Assembly: GCA_902785425.1 (NCBI GenBank)
Contig: CACZYP010000019.1
Location: forward strand, 1 to 46,830
Length of the DNA stretch: 46,830 bases
Direction of reading: 5' to 3'
DNA from: an uncultured Ruminococcus sp.
GTDB lineage: Bacteria; Bacillota; Clostridia; Oscillospirales; Acutalibacteraceae
Of the stretch, positions 26,492 through 37,364 are shown piece after piece. Both the position numbers and the translations under genes were made by a program. Each line of letters starts with the position of its first letter. The stretch's first letter is position 1. The notes beneath the pieces were generated by a model. That model was not told the origin of the DNA and did not search any database. It saw only the letters and a program-made list of their open reading frames with translations.

Positions 26492-29400
26492 TCTGATTTT
26501 CTCCCTTCTGTGAAGCGTAGAACGCCTCTAAAACTGCCTGCTCTCCGACAAATCCCTTTTCTTCAAATCTGCCGATAAGTCCGAGCATCTTATTGTAATC
26601 GTTGGGCATTACCTTTTTGAAATTGGGAAGATAGAGGTCGAAGTCCTCAAGCATTCTTCCTGCGAGCGGTGAATTTGTTGCTTCAAAGTGATTGCGGATC
26701 ATTGTTTTCAGCTCGTCGATGTCGTGCTTTTCTGTTACCTCGCTCATTGTAACAAGCTCCTTGTTGAGCTTTAAGTAAAGATCGTGAGCCTCGTCGTAAA
26801 CGTAAGCTATACCGCCGCTCATACCTGCCGCAAAGTTGCGTCCTGTTTTGCCGAGGATAACTACACGGCCGCCTGTCATGTATTCGCATCCGTGGTCGCC
26901 GACGCCCTCACATACGGCGTATGCGCCCGAGTTTCTGATACAGAAACGTTCGCCTGCGATACCGTTTACATAAGCCTCGCCGCTTGTTGCACCGTAAAGC
27001 GCAACGTTACCGATAATAATATTTTCTTCTGCCTTGAACTTGCTCTCCTTCGGAGGATAAACGATAAGCTTACCGCCCGAAAGGCCTTTGCCGAAGTAGT
27101 CGTTTGAGTCGCCCTCAAGTCTCAGTGTAAGACCCTTCGGGATAAATGCGCCGAACGACTGTCCGCCGCCGCCCGTACACTGAACTGTGTAGAAGTCGTC
27201 TTCAAGTGTGCTGCCGAATTTCTCCGTAATAACAGAACCGAAGATCGTACCGAGAGCACGGTCTGTGCTCGTTACGTCTACCTTGACGGTCTTCTTTGTG
27301 CGGTTCTGCATTGCCTTTTTGAACTTCGGGATAAGAACGCTCTCATCTATCGTGCTGTGAAGCTCGAAGTCGTATGTGTCGTTCGGATCGAAGTGTGTTT
27401 TCTCTTCGTTGATGAAGTCACGGCTGAGAATACCGGAAAGGTCTATCATCTCGGCACGGTTTGTTACCTGCTTCTCCTTAACGGTGAGAAGATCGGTTCT
27501 GCCTACAAGCTCGGAAACAGTTCTTACGCCGAGCTGTGCCATGATCTCACGAAGCTCCTGAGCTATGAACATCATGAAGTTAACGATGTATTCGGGCTTT
27601 CCTGCAAAGCGCTTTCTGAGCTCCGGGTTCTGTGTTGCGATACCAACGGGGCATGTGTCAAGGTTGCAGACTCTCATCATAACGCAGCCCATAGTAACGA
27701 GCGGAGCAGTAGCAAAACCGAATTCGTCTGCGCCGAGCATTGCAGCTATTGCAACGTCTTTGCCGCTCATGAGCTTACCGTCTGTCTCGATCATAACACG
27801 GGAACGAAGACCGTTCTGAATGAGCGTCTGATGTGTCTCTGCAAGACCAAGCTCCCACGGAAGACCTGCGCCGTGAATGGAGCTCAGCGGTGCAGCACCC
27901 GTTCCTCCGTCGTAACCGGAGATGAGCACTACCTGTGCGCCTGCCTTTGCAACGCCTGCTGCGATCGTTCCGACGCCTGCTTCGGAAACGAGCTTTACGG
28001 AGATGCGAGCTTTTCTGTTTGCGTTCTTGAGGTCGTAGATAAGCTGTGCAAGGTCCTCGATCGAGTAGATGTCATGATGCGGGGGAGGCGAGATGAGCGA
28101 TACGCCCGGAGTTGAGTAACGGTTCTTTGCGATCCACGGATAGACTTTCTTGCCGGGAAGATGTCCGCCCTCGCCGGGCTTTGCACCCTGAGCCATCTTG
28201 ATCTGGATCTCTTTTGCGCTGAGAAGATATTCGCTCGTTACGCCGAAACGTCCCGAAGCTACCTGCTTGATAGCGGAGTTTCTGTTTGTGCCGAGTCTTT
28301 CGGGAGCTTCGCCGCCCTCACCGGAGTTCGATTTTCCGCCGAGCATGTTCATAGCCTGAGCCATGCACTCGTGCGCTTCCTGAGAGATGGAGCCGTAGCT
28401 CATTGCGCCTGTCTTAAAGCGCTTTACGATCTCGCTTGCAGGCTCTACTTCCTCGATCGGGATAGGCGTGCAGTTATCATAATCAAATTCCATCAGACCT
28501 CTGAGCGTGTGCGGAACGTTCTCATCGTCTACCATAGCGGTGTACTCTTTGAAGCGCTTGTAGCTGCCCGTCTGAGCAGCGTCACGAAGAGCGATGATCG
28601 TCTGAGGATTGTACATATGATCTTCTTTGTCGCTTCCCGAGCGGAGCTTATGTGTGCCTACGCTGTCGGTAGAAGTATCAACGCCGAGTCCGAGCGGGTC
28701 GAATGCGTGGTCGTGTCTCCACTCAACGCCTTCACCAATCTCGTTAAGTCCGATACCGCCTACACGGCTTACGGTGTTCGTAAAGTATTTGTCGATAACA
28801 TCCTGTCTGATGCCGACTGCCTCGAATATCTGCGATGACTGATACGAATGTATAGTGGAGATACCCATCTTTGAAGCGATCTTTACGATGCCGTGAAGGA
28901 TAGCTGCGTTATAGTCTCTGATAGCTGTGTGGTAGTCCTTGTCAAGAAGACCCTTGTCGATAAGCTCTGTGATACATTCCTGAGCAAGATAAGGATTGAC
29001 AGCTCTTGCACCGTAGCCGAGAAGTGCTGCAAAGTGATGTACCTCGCAAGGCTCTGCGCTTTCAAGAACGATCGAAACGGCGGTGCGCTTCTTTGTTCTG
29101 ATAAGGTACTGCTCCATAGCCGATACAGCAAGCAGCGAGGGGATAGCTACGTGGTTCTCGTCAACGCCTCTGTCGGAGAGGACGATTATATTAGCGCCCT
29201 TTCTGTACTCTCTGTCAACCGAAACGAACAGTCTGTCAAGAGCACGCTCAAGCGGCGTGTTTTTGTAGTAGAGAAGCGATACAACGGCAGTTTTGAAGCC
29301 CGGGCGCTTGATAGCCTTGATCTTCATAAGGTCAACGCTTGTGAGGATCGGATTGTGTATCTCAAGCATGTTGCAGTTTTCTGCCTTTTCGTCGAGCAGA

Positions 29401-31022
29401 TTACCGTCGGAACCTACGTAAACGGCTGTGTCCGTTACGATCTCTTCACGGATAGCGTCGATCGGAGGGTTCGTTACCTGAGCGAAGCTCTGCTTGAAGT
29501 AAGAGAACAGCGACTGGTGCTTTTCGGAAAGAACTGCAAGCGGAATATCCGTACCCATAGCAGCTGTAGGCTCTGTGCCTGCCTTTGCCATAGGAAGAAT
29601 GATGTTTTTGATCTGCTCGTATGTGTAGCCGAAAGCCTTGTAGAGTCTGTCACGCTGCTCCTGAGAGTGCATCTCGACTTTGTGGTTCGGGATAGGCAGC
29701 TCCGCAAGCTTTACGAGGTTGCCGTCGAGCCATTCGCCGTAAGGCTTTTCAAGCGTGTAGCGGCGCTTGCACTCCTCATCGGAGATCACACGGCGTGCGA
29801 TGAGGTCAACAAGAAGCATCTTGCCGGGCTGGAGTCTGCTCTTTTTAACGATAGTCTCGTTGTCAACGGGAAGAACGCCTACCTCGGACGAGAGAATGAG
29901 CATATCGTCGTTTGTAATGTAATAACGTGACGGGCGAAGTCCGTTTCTGTCAAGAACGGCGCCTACTGTATCACCATCGGAGAAGAGGATAGCCGCAGGG
30001 CCGTCCCACGGCTCCATCATCGTGGAGTAGTAGTGATAAAAATCACGCTTTTCACGAGTGATCGTCTTATCATGTGCATACGGCTCAGGGATAGTTACCA
30101 TGAGAGCCTTAGGAAGCTCCATGCCGTTCATCATGAGGAATTCGAGCGTATTGTCGAGCATAGCGGAGTCGGAACCCGAAGCGTTGATAACGGGAAGCAC
30201 CTTGTCGAAGTCGTCCTGCATGATGGGGCTTGTCATTGTCTCTTCACGGGCGAGCATTCTGTCGAAGTTGCCTCTGATCGTGTTGATCTCACCGTTGTGA
30301 AGGATCACTCTGTTCGGATGAGCACGCTCCCATGACGGATTTGTGTTCGTTGAGAATCTTGAATGAACGAGAGCAAGAGCACTCTTGTATTTCTCGTTGT
30401 TAAGGTCAAGATAGAACTTACGGAGCTGTTCTACAAGAAGCATACCCTTGTAAACGATCGTTCTTGAAGAGAACGAACAGACGTATGTGTTGTCGTTCGA
30501 CTGCTCGAACTCACGTCTGATAACGTACAGCTTGCGGTCAAATTCAAGACCTTTCTTTATGTTGTCGGGCTTCTTTACGAAGCACTGCATGATGTGCGGC
30601 ATACAGTCGAGAGCTTTCTTGCCGATAGCTGTGCTGTCGGTGGGAACGTCTCTCCAGCCGAGAAGCGAAGTGCCTTCTTTTTCACAGATGATCTCAAGCA
30701 TCTTCTTAGCCTGGCTGCATTTGAGTTCGTCCTGCGGGAAGAAGAACATGCCCACGCCGTACTCTCTCTTGCCGGGAAGATCGATACCGCTTTTCTCTGC
30801 TTCTGCTTTGAAGAAGTCGTGCGAGATCTGCACAAGGATACCTACGCCGTCGCCTGTTTCGCCCGATGCGTCCATGCCTGCACGGTGCTTGAGCTTTTCA
30901 ACGATAGATAAAGCGTCGCTTACTACCTTGTGGCTCTGCTCGCCTTTGATGCTTACAACAGCGCCGATACCGCAGGCGTCGTGTTCAAATTCGGGTCTGT
31001 AAAGTGTTTTTTTCTCATTCAT
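26484..31022 (-). CDS. gltB: Glutamate synthase large subunit
   Basis: 1512 residues, full family length. An N-terminal class II glutaminase domain has its nucleophile Cys17 in HDACGIGAV, exposed after removal of a short propeptide. Then come the central and FMN-binding synthase domains ([19 protein letters not shown] near 1080), the 3Fe-4S cysteines in [13 protein letters not shown], and the C-terminal beta-helix with repeated GG-x-G motifs. ATG at 31022 follows GTGAGG by 9 bases; an in-frame GTG at 31037 lies within pyrG. It overlaps the pyrG stop by 8 bases (ATGAATGA), so pyrG, gltB and gltD are probably coupled. Confidence 0.95.
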   Translation of the reverse strand: MNEKKTLYRPEFEHDACGIGAVVSIKGEQSHKVVSDALSIVEKLKHRAGMDASGETGDGVGILVQISHDFFKAEAEKSGIDLPGKREYGVGMFFFPQDELKCSQAKKMLEIICEKEGTSLLGWRDVPTDSTAIGKKALDCMPHIMQCFVKKPDNIKKGLEFDRKLYVIRREFEQSNDNTYVCSFSSRTIVYKGMLLVEQLRKFYLDLNNEKYKSALALVHSRFSTNTNPSWERAHPNRVILHNGEINTIRGNFDRMLAREETMTSPIMQDDFDKVLPVINASGSDSAMLDNTLEFLMMNGMELPKALMVTIPEPYAHDKTITREKRDFYHYYSTMMEPWDGPAAILFSDGDTVGAVLDRNGLRPSRYYITNDDMLILSSEVGVLPVDNETIVKKSRLQPGKMLLVDLIARRVISDEECKRRYTLEKPYGEWLDGNLVKLAELPIPNHKVEMHSQEQRDRLYKAFGYTYEQIKNIILPMAKAGTEPTAAMGTDIPLAVLSEKHQSLFSYFKQSFAQVTNPPIDAIREEIVTDTAVYVGSDGNLLDEKAENCNMLEIHNPILTSVDLMKIKAIKRPGFKTAVVSLLYYKNTPLERALDRLFVSVDREYRKGANIIVLSDRGVDENHVAIPSLLAVSAMEQYLIRTKKRTAVSIVLESAEPCEVHHFAALLGYGARAVNPYLAQECITELIDKGLLDKDYHTAIRDYNAAILHGIVKIASKMGISTIHSYQSSQIFEAVGIRQDVIDKYFTNTVSRVGGIGLNEIGEGVEWRHDHAFDPLGLGVDTSTDSVGTHKLRSGSDKEDHMYNPQTIIALRDAAQTGSYKRFKEYTAMVDDENVPHTLRGLMEFDYDNCTPIPIEEVEPASEIVKRFKTGAMSYGSISQEAHECMAQAMNMLGGKSNSGEGGEAPERLGTNRNSAIKQVASGRFGVTSEYLLSAKEIQIKMAQGAKPGEGGHLPGKKVYPWIAKNRYSTPGVSLISPPPHHDIYSIEDLAQLIYDLKNANRKARISVKLVSEAGVGTIAAGVAKAGAQVVLISGYDGGTGAAPLSSIHGAGLPWELGLAETHQTLIQNGLRSRVMIETDGKLMSGKDVAIAAMLGADEFGFATAPLVTMGCVMMRVCNLDTCPVGIATQNPELRKRFAGKPEYIVNFMMFIAQELREIMAQLGVRTVSELVGRTDLLTVKEKQVTNRAEMIDLSGILSRDFINEEKTHFDPNDTYDFELHSTIDESVLIPKFKKAMQNRTKKTVKVDVTSTDRALGTIFGSVITEKFGSTLEDDFYTVQCTGGGGQSFGAFIPKGLTLRLEGDSNDYFGKGLSGGKLIVYPPKESKFKAEENIIIGNVALYGATSGEAYVNGIAGERFCIRNSGAYAVCEGVGDHGCEYMTGGRVVILGKTGRNFAAGMSGGIAYVYDEAHDLYLKLNKELVTMSEVTEKHDIDELKTMIRNHFEATNSPLAGRMLEDFDLYLPNFKKVMPNDYNKMLGLIGRFEEKGFVGEQAVLEAFYASQKGENQNG

Positions 31023-32631
31023 TTTGATCTGCCTCACTTTGCTTTAGAGCTGCTTCGATAAGACCCGTGAACAACGGGTGCGCCTTGTTCGGGCGGCTTT
31101 TAAATTCTGGGTGGAACTGCACGCCGATGTAGAAATCATTGTCGGGTGCTTCGATCGTTTCAACGATCGTTCCGTCCGGTGATGTTCCGCTGAGAACAAG
31201 ACCGTTATCTTTAAGAATATCTCTGTATTCGTTGTTGAATTCATATCTGTGACGGTGACGCTCCGAAATTTCGGGCTTGCCGTAACATTTGAAGAGTTTG
31301 GTGTTTTCGTCTATCTTACAAGGATAAGCGCCGAGTCTCAGCGTGCCGCCCTTGTCTACGGTGTTGCTCTGATCGGGCATAAAGTCGATCACCTTGTGAG
31401 CGGTGTTTTCATCAAATTCGCCTGAGTTTGCGTCTTCAAATCCGACTACATCTCTTGCGTATTCTATAACGGCGATCTGCATTCCGAGGCAAATACCGAG
31501 GTACGGTACGTTGTTTTCTCTCGCATATCTTGCCGTTTCGATCATGCCGGGGATTCCTCTGCTTCCGAAGCCTCCCGGAACGATGATGCAATTGCATTTT
31601 GAAAGAACAGCGGCTGCATTATCTTTCGTTATCGTTTCGCTGTCGATCCATTCTATCTCGGTGTGAGTTCCGAGCGCAAAGCCTGCGTGGTGGATCGCTT
31701 CCGCAACGGAAAGATAAGCATCGTGAAGCTGTACATATTTTCCGACGATGCCGACCGTGATCTCTTTGCTGCGGTTGTGAATGCTTCTGAGCATGTTCGT
31801 CCATTCGGTAAGATCGGGAGTTTCGGCTTCAATGTGAAGCTTTTTGCATACTACATTCGAGAAGCCCGACTCTTCAAGCATGATCGGCGCTTCGTAAAGA
31901 ACGGGAACGTTCAGATTCTGTATTACGCAGTCCTCTGTAACGTTGCAGAAGAGCGATATCTTTTTAAATATGTTTTCGTCAAGCGGTTCGCTGCAGCGAA
32001 GAACTATGATATCGGGCTTTATTCCCATGCCTTGAAGCTCTCTTACAGAGTGCTGAACAGGCTTTGTTTTGTGTTCGCTTGAACAGCTGAGATAGGGAAC
32101 AAGGGCAACATGGATATAACAGGCATTTTCCTGTCCTACTTCAAGTCCGACCTGACGAATCGCCTCAATGAACGGCTGGCTCTCAATGTCGCCCGTTGTG
32201 CCGCCGATCTCGGTAATAACGATATCTGCACCGCTTTTTTTACCTACATTATAGATGAAAGACTTTATCTCGTTCGTAACGTGGGGGATCACCTGAACCG
32301 TTTCGCCGAGGTACTCGCCCTTACGCTCCTTGCTGAGAATGTTCCAGTAAACTTTACCTGTGGTAAGGTTTGAATACTTGTTCAGATCCTCGTCAATGAA
32401 TCTCTCGTAATGGCCGAGATCAAGGTCTGTTTCGGCTCCGTCTTCCGTTACGTAAACTTCACCGTGCTGATACGGGCTCATCGTACCGGGGTCTACGTTG
32501 ATGTAGGGGTCAAGCTTCTGAGCCGCTACTTTAAGGCCTCTCTCTTTGAGCAGCCGTCCGAGCGATGCCGCCGTGATCCCCTTTCCCAGACCCGAAACAA
32601 CGCCGCCTGTAACAAAAATATACTTTGTCAT
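31015..32631 (-). CDS. pyrG: CTP synthase
   Basis: 538 residues. It makes CTP from UTP using glutamine nitrogen. The N-terminal synthase domain begins [17 protein letters not shown] with the ATP site; [11 protein letters not shown] follows. The C-terminal class I glutaminase domain has the nucleophile Cys in YLGICLGMQ and His/Glu in GVQFHPEF. The ATG at 32631 follows GAGGAGG; a TTG 15 bases upstream overlaps this ribosome site. It lies 11 bases after the ANTAR regulator gene and overlaps gltB, an unusual place for pyrG and one that ties CTP formation to a glutamine-controlled transcript. Confidence 0.95.
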   Translation of the reverse strand: MTKYIFVTGGVVSGLGKGITAASLGRLLKERGLKVAAQKLDPYINVDPGTMSPYQHGEVYVTEDGAETDLDLGHYERFIDEDLNKYSNLTTGKVYWNILSKERKGEYLGETVQVIPHVTNEIKSFIYNVGKKSGADIVITEIGGTTGDIESQPFIEAIRQVGLEVGQENACYIHVALVPYLSCSSEHKTKPVQHSVRELQGMGIKPDIIVLRCSEPLDENIFKKISLFCNVTEDCVIQNLNVPVLYEAPIMLEESGFSNVVCKKLHIEAETPDLTEWTNMLRSIHNRSKEITVGIVGKYVQLHDAYLSVAEAIHHAGFALGTHTEIEWIDSETITKDNAAAVLSKCNCIIVPGGFGSRGIPGMIETARYARENNVPYLGICLGMQIAVIEYARDVVGFEDANSGEFDENTAHKVIDFMPDQSNTVDKGGTLRLGAYPCKIDENTKLFKCYGKPEISERHRHRYEFNNEYRDILKDNGLVLSGTSPDGTIVETIEAPDNDFYIGVQFHPEFKSRPNKAHPLFTGLIEAALKQSEADQNE

Positions 32632-32642
32632 TTTTATCCTCC

Positions 32643-33227
32643 TCAATCATCGTCATCCGAAAGCTCTTCAATGATCGCTTTGGCAACTTCGATCTTCTTT
32701 TTTGAACTGTCCATTGCAGTTTTTTCTATATATCTGTGAGCCTGCTCTTCGGTCATTCTCTGTTCGGTCATGAGCAGCATTTTTGCTTTTGTTATCGCCT
32801 TGACTTCGCTCAATCTCTGACGAAGCTCGTTTGAATGATCCCGAAGCTTTTTCATTCTTGAAATTGACGACGACAGAAGCATCACAGTCTGATACAATAC
32901 CGATTTATACAGAACCGACGGCAGCGTTACGACTCCGAGCGGTTCAAGAGTGTATGCCGTTTTTTCAACAAAATCGGGTTTTACTATCACAGCCGCCGCA
33001 CACTTCGGTGCGATATCCTTTGCAAGTGATGTACCGAATTCATCGGAAAGCGGCGTGTCTATGATAACGATATCGACTTCGGAGCTTACGAGTATCCGTC
33101 TTGCCTCCGCTGCGCTTGTTACCGTTCGGACAGGGTGGAACTTATCCTTCGGTATTGCAGAACGTATGAACTCTGTCATCTTCGGCTTTTTTGATACGAT
33201 CAAAACGCTTCTTAGTTCCGGCTGCAC
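32643..33227 (-). CDS. ANTAR-domain antitermination regulator (NitR/GlnR type)
   Basis: 194 residues. A receiver-like N-terminal domain (about 8-115) keeps one Asp in [15 protein letters not shown] but has lost the usual acidic pair ([11 protein letters not shown]). A helix leads to a C-terminal ANTAR RNA-binding domain (about 135-190) with [36 protein letters not shown] proteins bind hexaloop RNA hairpins and prevent termination, mostly in nitrogen genes. Clostridial glnA genes with an adjacent ANTAR gene are known. The GTG at 33227 lies 8 bases after GGGGAGG; a GTG at 33236 overlaps that site. The glnA gene ends 55 bases upstream with no terminator between. Likely targets are the glnA and glnN leaders. 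Confidence 0.88.
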   Translation of the reverse strand: MQPELRSVLIVSKKPKMTEFIRSAIPKDKFHPVRTVTSAAEARRILVSSEVDIVIIDTPLSDEFGTSLAKDIAPKCAAAVIVKPDFVEKTAYTLEPLGVVTLPSVLYKSVLYQTVMLLSSSISRMKKLRDHSNELRQRLSEVKAITKAKMLLMTEQRMTEEQAHRYIEKTAMDSSKKKIEVAKAIIEELSDDDD

Positions 33228-33282
33228 TCGGTTCACCTCCCCGATGTTTCATTAAGGAAAAATCTACAGCAGTGAAAAGCAA

Positions 33283-34488
33283 TTATAATGAACTGCGGAA
33301 ATAACCGCCCGGTAAGTATTTTTTGATGAACTCGCTTTTTCTTGCAATGTCGAGCGCTTCCTCATATGAAGAGGGAAGAGCTTCGAGCGTATCGGTCAGC
33401 TCTTTGTCAGCCGAGAAAAGATTAACGTTTATCGGCTCGGGCGGCTCGATGTTATCTTTGATGCCCTCAAGTGCTGCATAAATAAGAAGCGTATATGCAA
33501 CGTAAAGATTAACGGTAGGATCGGGTGATCTCAGCTCAAGACGTTTGTACTCGCCTTTTGCAGCAGGAATTCTGATAAGCTGCGATCTGTTTTCATGCGA
33601 CCATGAAACGTATTTCGGAGCTTTTTCCTTTCCGAAACGCTTGTATGAATCCTCGCAGGGATTAAGGAATGCTGTCATCTCACGAACGTGACGAAGTATT
33701 CCTGCAAGCATGTTCCTTGAATAGTCCGTGCCGTCGTTTGATCGTACCGACATATTTATGTGAAGTCCGCTTCCGCTCTTGTCGGGAAGAGGCTTCGGTG
33801 AAAAGTCTGCGTAAAGACCGTTGATATTTGAAATAGTGGAAACGACCGACTTGAACGTTACGCCGTTGTCTGCCGAGGAGAGAGCGCCGCTGTATTTGAA
33901 GTCGATCTCGTTCTGACCGGGTCCCATCTCGTGGTGCGACGTTTCGGGGATAATGTTCATATCAAGCAGCGTCAGGCATATCTCTCTGCGGATATCCTCG
34001 CCCTTGTCCTTCGGCGCTATATCCATATAGCCTGCGTTGTCAAACGGAATGTCGGTGGGGTTGCCATCTTCGTCGCATTTGAAAAGGTAAAACTCGAATT
34101 CCGAACCGAAGTAGAACTTAACGCCGTTTTTCTTTGCCTCTCTGACTGCGTTTTCAAGAAGAAGCCTGCTGTCAAGCTCAAACGGCTCGCCGTTCGGTCT
34201 GTATATGTGGCAGAACATTCTTGCAACACGTCCCTCGGAAGGCCTCCAGGGAAGTATCTCGATCGTCTGCGGCATCGGTTTAAGTAAAAGATCGGAGTAA
34301 AGCTCATCGCCGAACCCCTTTATGCTCGATGCGTCAAAAGCGATGCCGTCTTCAAATGCTCTTTTTAATTCCGAGGGCAATATTGAAATATTTTTTTGAA
34401 ATCCTGCAATATCTACAAAGGCGAGCCTGATGAATCTTATGTCTTCGCCTTCAATGAACTCCATCAGCTCTTCGTAGCTGCTGTACAT
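33283..34488 (-). CDS. glnA: Glutamine synthetase, type I-like (short)
   Basis: 401 residues, shorter than the usual 440-470 of GSI. Metal and substrate motifs are present: GSEFEFYLF, HHEMGPGQNEIDF, GSGLHINMSV (ammonium/ATP region), NRSQLIRIPA and RLELRSPDPTVNLY. It joins ammonium to glutamate with ATP. The adenylylation-site Tyr region typical of proteobacteria is absent, and the C-terminal end is trimmed. It is the first gene of a minus-strand unit that continues with the ANTAR regulator and pyrG-gltBD. AAGGAGG precedes the ATG. Its leader carries a terminator and an overlapping hexaloop hairpin. Confidence 0.9.
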   Translation of the reverse strand: MYSSYEELMEFIEGEDIRFIRLAFVDIAGFQKNISILPSELKRAFEDGIAFDASSIKGFGDELYSDLLLKPMPQTIEILPWRPSEGRVARMFCHIYRPNGEPFELDSRLLLENAVREAKKNGVKFYFGSEFEFYLFKCDEDGNPTDIPFDNAGYMDIAPKDKGEDIRREICLTLLDMNIIPETSHHEMGPGQNEIDFKYSGALSSADNGVTFKSVVSTISNINGLYADFSPKPLPDKSGSGLHINMSVRSNDGTDYSRNMLAGILRHVREMTAFLNPCEDSYKRFGKEKAPKYVSWSHENRSQLIRIPAAKGEYKRLELRSPDPTVNLYVAYTLLIYAALEGIKDNIEPPEPINVNLFSADKELTDTLEALPSSYEEALDIARKSEFIKKYLPGGYFRSSL

Positions 34489-34571
34489 GTTGTTTTGCCT
34501 CCTTTTTTATACTCATTTGTAGCCGTTCTGTATTGTCGAATGCATTGAAGTTCCGCATTCTGTCTGAATTA

Positions 34572-34638
34572 ATTATAAAAATAGCGTCCACTGCAAGGGG
34601 GCACTGGTCCCCTCTGCAATGAACGCCGTTGCTCATTG
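34572..34638 (-). promoter_or_regulatory. glnA leader: terminator overlapped by ANTAR-type hexaloop hairpin
   Basis: On the minus strand a hairpin CAATGAGC / GTTCATTG (8 bp, one G-U) closes a six-base loop AACGGC (34638-34617). Its 3' arm is also part of the 5' arm of a long GC-rich hairpin (34626-34584) followed by TATTTTTAT, a terminator. The two structures exclude each other. The loop has A at position 1 and G at position 4, the bases conserved in ANTAR target loops. It starts only a few bases after the predicted transcript start, with no room for a second upstream hairpin. Confidence 0.68.
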
Positions 34639-34651
34639 ATCTAACACAATT

Positions 34652-34680
34652 ATTTTACATATTTATACGCATTTTGTCAA
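34652..34680 (-). promoter_or_regulatory. Promoter of glnA
   Basis: On the minus strand TTGACA (34680-34675), a 17-base spacer and TAAAAT (34657-34652). This strong promoter starts transcription near 34645, just ahead of the leader hairpin. Confidence 0.75.
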
Positions 34681-34954
34681 GCGCTGCGGTACTGAATTTT
34701 AATAAATAGATGTAACCGTTTTTGTACTAAAAGCCCAAAAGCAATAATGCGTTTTGCAGGATTTCATTTTTGAAAATTCATATTCATTGATTTCTTCAAT
34801 TTTTTCAAACGTTTTTTGCTCACTTTCCGTGTGCGTTCTATATCATATGAAAGAGGGTGCGTGCAAATTATGCAAAATTGCATCGAAATTTGTGCTGACT
34901 AACTGTTAATTTCAATAATCTTGCAAGAATCGAAAAAAATATTTCAAAAAACCG
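34681..34954. other. AT-rich space between the divergent glnA and glnN promoters
   Basis: About 270 bases without a gene. I see A/T tracts and no clear inverted repeat or known operator. It could hold upstream binding sites for a nitrogen regulator, but I cannot show one. Confidence 0.5.
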
Positions 34955-34983
34955 TTGACAAACAACAACGCAGGGCGTATAAT
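34955..34983 (+). promoter_or_regulatory. Promoter of glnN
   Basis: Perfect consensus: TTGACA (34955-34960), 17 bases, TATAAT (34978-34983). Transcription should begin near 34990. A consensus promoter in front of a terminator fits control by attenuation rather than by initiation. Confidence 0.85.
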
Positions 34984-34994
34984 GACAGCGTAGA

Positions 34995-35050
34995 TACGGC
35001 AAGGATGTCGTGAGCAGTAAGGCTCGTGATATCCTTAGCCGTTTTTTTAT
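34995..35050 (+). promoter_or_regulatory. glnN leader: terminator overlapped by ANTAR-type hexaloop hairpin
   Basis: A terminator stem of about 20 bp runs from ACGGC (34996) to GCCGT (35042) with a six-base loop and a T7 run. Inside its 5' arm an alternative hairpin can form: TACGGC / GTCGTG (34995-35000 and 35007-35012) around the loop AAGGAT, with A at position 1 and G at position 4. Formation of this small hairpin would break the terminator. The layout is the same as in the glnA leader, including its place at the very 5' end of the transcript. Confidence 0.68.
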
Positions 35051-35092
35051 TTTGTTTTTAATTTTCAAATTTTTTTACAGGAGTTGTTACTT

Positions 35093-37177
35093 ATGGCAAA
35101 CGTACCCGAATTATTCGGAAGCATGGTTTTTAACGATCGCAAAATGGAGGAAAGACTTCCTCACGCTGTTTATAAAGCGCTGAAGAGAACTATCAGCAAC
35201 GGCGAGCCGCTTGATCCGAGCGTTGCAAACGCTGTTGCAAATGCGATGAAGGAATGGGCAGTCGAGATGGGCTGTACTCATTACACACACTGGTTCCAGC
35301 CGATGACAGGTATCACAGCCGAGAAGCACGACAGCTTTATTTATCCCTCCAGCGACGGACAGGTTATCATGGAGTTCTCCGGTAAAGAGCTTATCAAGGG
35401 CGAGCCAGATGCGTCAAGCTTCCCCTCGGGCGGTATCAGAGCTACATTTGAAGCAAGAGGCTATACAACATGGGATCCGACATCCCCTGCATTTATAAGA
35501 GACAAAACACTTTATATCCCGACAGCATTCTGCTCCTACACAGGCGAAGTGCTCGACAAGAAAACTCCGCTGCTCCGTTCTATGGAGAAGCTCAGCAACG
35601 TAGCAGTCGAACTGCTTCATATCCTCGGCAAAGAAGATGTTGCAAGAGTTACAACAACAGTCGGCCCCGAGCAGGAGTACTTCCTTATCGACAAGGAAAT
35701 GTACGATCAGCGCCCCGACCTTATCTATACAGGCAGAACACTTTTCGGTGCTCCCGCTCCGAAGGGTCAGGAGCTTGCAGACCACTACTTCGGCTCTATC
35801 AAGACAAGAGTTGCTGCATTCATGGCAGACCTTGACGAAGAGCTCTGGAAGCTCGGCGTTATGGCAAAGACAAAGCACAACGAGGTAGCACCCTCGCAGC
35901 ATGAGCTTGCTCCGATCTTCGCTACATCGAATATCGCAACAGACCATAACGAGCTTACAATGGAAGTTATGAAGAAGACAGCCGAGAAGCACGGCCTTGT
36001 ATGCCTGCTCCACGAGAAGCCCTTTGCAGGCGTTAACGGAAGCGGTAAGCACAACAACTGGTCTCTCTCTACAAACACAGGCGAGAACCTTCTCGATCCC
36101 GGCAAGAAGCCCGAAGAGAATCTCCAGTTCCAGCTTTTCCTTGCAGCTATCGTAAAGGCTGTTCATGAGTATCAGGATCTTCTCCGTCTTACAGTAGCAA
36201 GCGCAGGCAACGACCACAGACTCGGCGCTAACGAGGCACCTCCGGCTATCATCTCGATGTACCTCGGCGACGACCTCGGCGCACTTGTTGATTCTATCAT
36301 CAACGGCACAGAGTACCACAGCGCAGGCAAGATCAACATGCTCACAGGCGTTGACGTACTTGCAGATTTCCGTAAGGATACATCGGACAGAAACCGTACA
36401 TCTCCGTTTGCATTCACAGGCAACAAGTTTGAGTTCCGTGCGCTCGGTTCATCGCTCAACATCGCTTGCCCGAACTATATGCTCAACACAATGGTAGCAG
36501 ATGAACTTGCACAGTTCATTGAAGAGCTCAAGGGCGCAGATGATCTCGATGCAGCTATCAAGGCTCTCGTTAAGAAGACTCTTACAGAGCATCAGAACAT
36601 CATCTTCAACGGCGACAACTACTCCGACGAGTGGGTCGAGGAAGCAGAGAGAAGAGGTCTTCTGAATCTCCGTTCCATGCCCGAAGCAATGGCTCATTAT
36701 GTAGACAAGAAGAATATCGACCTCTTCGTAAGAAACGGCATCGTTTCCGAAGCAGAGATCTATGCACGTTACGAGATCGAGCTTGAAAGCTACTCAAAGC
36801 AGCTCCACATCGAGGCTCTCACAATGATCGACATGGCAGAGAAGAACATCACTCCTGCTGTTATCGAGTTTGTAAACTCCCTCACAGACGCTGCACTTTC
36901 CAAGAAGGCTCTCGGCGCATACTCCGTATATGCAGAGACAACGCTCGTATCCGAGCTTTCCGAGAAGCTTGAAGCATTTGTAAAGAAGACAGAGGAGCTC
37001 AAAGCAGCCGTAGACGGCGCAGCAGGTCTTGAAGGACTTGAGCTTGCTATGTACTACCGTGAGAAGGTATTCGCACTTATGAACGAGCTGAGAGTTCTCG
37101 GCGACGCTATGGAGCGCAAGACATCAGAGAAGTATTGGCCGTATCCTTCCTACGGCGAGATCCTTTTCGGCGTTTGA
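35093..37177 (+). CDS. glnN: Glutamine synthetase, type III
   Basis: 694 residues, normal for the large GSIII class. Typical segments: [11 protein letters not shown] at the N-terminus, [13 protein letters not shown] (metal-binding Glu), [31 protein letters not shown] and [20 protein letters not shown]. It makes glutamine from glutamate, ammonium and ATP. The start at 35093 follows AGGAG by 9 bases. Codon choice is strongly biased (ACA for Thr, CTC for Leu), as in highly expressed genes, unlike many neighbours. It is divergent from glnA, so the cell has two glutamine synthetases with the same leader logic. Confidence 0.95.
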   Translation: MANVPELFGSMVFNDRKMEERLPHAVYKALKRTISNGEPLDPSVANAVANAMKEWAVEMGCTHYTHWFQPMTGITAEKHDSFIYPSSDGQVIMEFSGKELIKGEPDASSFPSGGIRATFEARGYTTWDPTSPAFIRDKTLYIPTAFCSYTGEVLDKKTPLLRSMEKLSNVAVELLHILGKEDVARVTTTVGPEQEYFLIDKEMYDQRPDLIYTGRTLFGAPAPKGQELADHYFGSIKTRVAAFMADLDEELWKLGVMAKTKHNEVAPSQHELAPIFATSNIATDHNELTMEVMKKTAEKHGLVCLLHEKPFAGVNGSGKHNNWSLSTNTGENLLDPGKKPEENLQFQLFLAAIVKAVHEYQDLLRLTVASAGNDHRLGANEAPPAIISMYLGDDLGALVDSIINGTEYHSAGKINMLTGVDVLADFRKDTSDRNRTSPFAFTGNKFEFRALGSSLNIACPNYMLNTMVADELAQFIEELKGADDLDAAIKALVKKTLTEHQNIIFNGDNYSDEWVEEAERRGLLNLRSMPEAMAHYVDKKNIDLFVRNGIVSEAEIYARYEIELESYSKQLHIEALTMIDMAEKNITPAVIEFVNSLTDAALSKKALGAYSVYAETTLVSELSEKLEAFVKKTEELKAAVDGAAGLEGLELAMYYREKVFALMNELRVLGDAMERKTSEKYWPYPSYGEILFGV

Positions 37178-37198
37178 TATAAACCATATTAAGGCTAA

Positions 37199-37240
37199 CA
37201 CCGCAGACAGTTCCCAAACGGGCTGTTTGCGGTGCTTTTT
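37199..37240 (+). terminator. Terminator of glnN
   Basis: CACCGCAGACAG pairs with CTGTTTGCGGTG (one mismatch) and is followed by CTTTTTTG. Confidence 0.88.
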
Positions 37241-37300
37241 TGCGTGAATATCAATTGCACAAATAATATTATAGATTTGCGAAATATTTGTAGAAACTCA

Positions 37301-37329
37301 TTGAAATCCTGCTTCTTCTGTGATATAAT
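37301..37329 (+). promoter_or_regulatory. Promoter of the acyltransferase-like gene
   Basis: TTGAAA (37301-37306), 17 bases, TATAAT (37324-37329), 35 bases before the start codon. Confidence 0.7.
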
Positions 37330-37364
37330 AAAACTGTATATCATAGAAAGTAAGGTGGATATCT

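Noticed and set aside
28893-29930. Long open frame (345 codons) on the plus strand, opposite gltB
   Set aside because: Lies wholly antisense to a well-conserved part of gltB, has no ribosome site and shows the Cys/Val-rich make-up expected of an antisense shadow.
35414-36319. 301-codon frame opposite glnN
   Set aside because: Shadow caused by the strong codon bias of glnN; Cys- and Val-rich with no domain.
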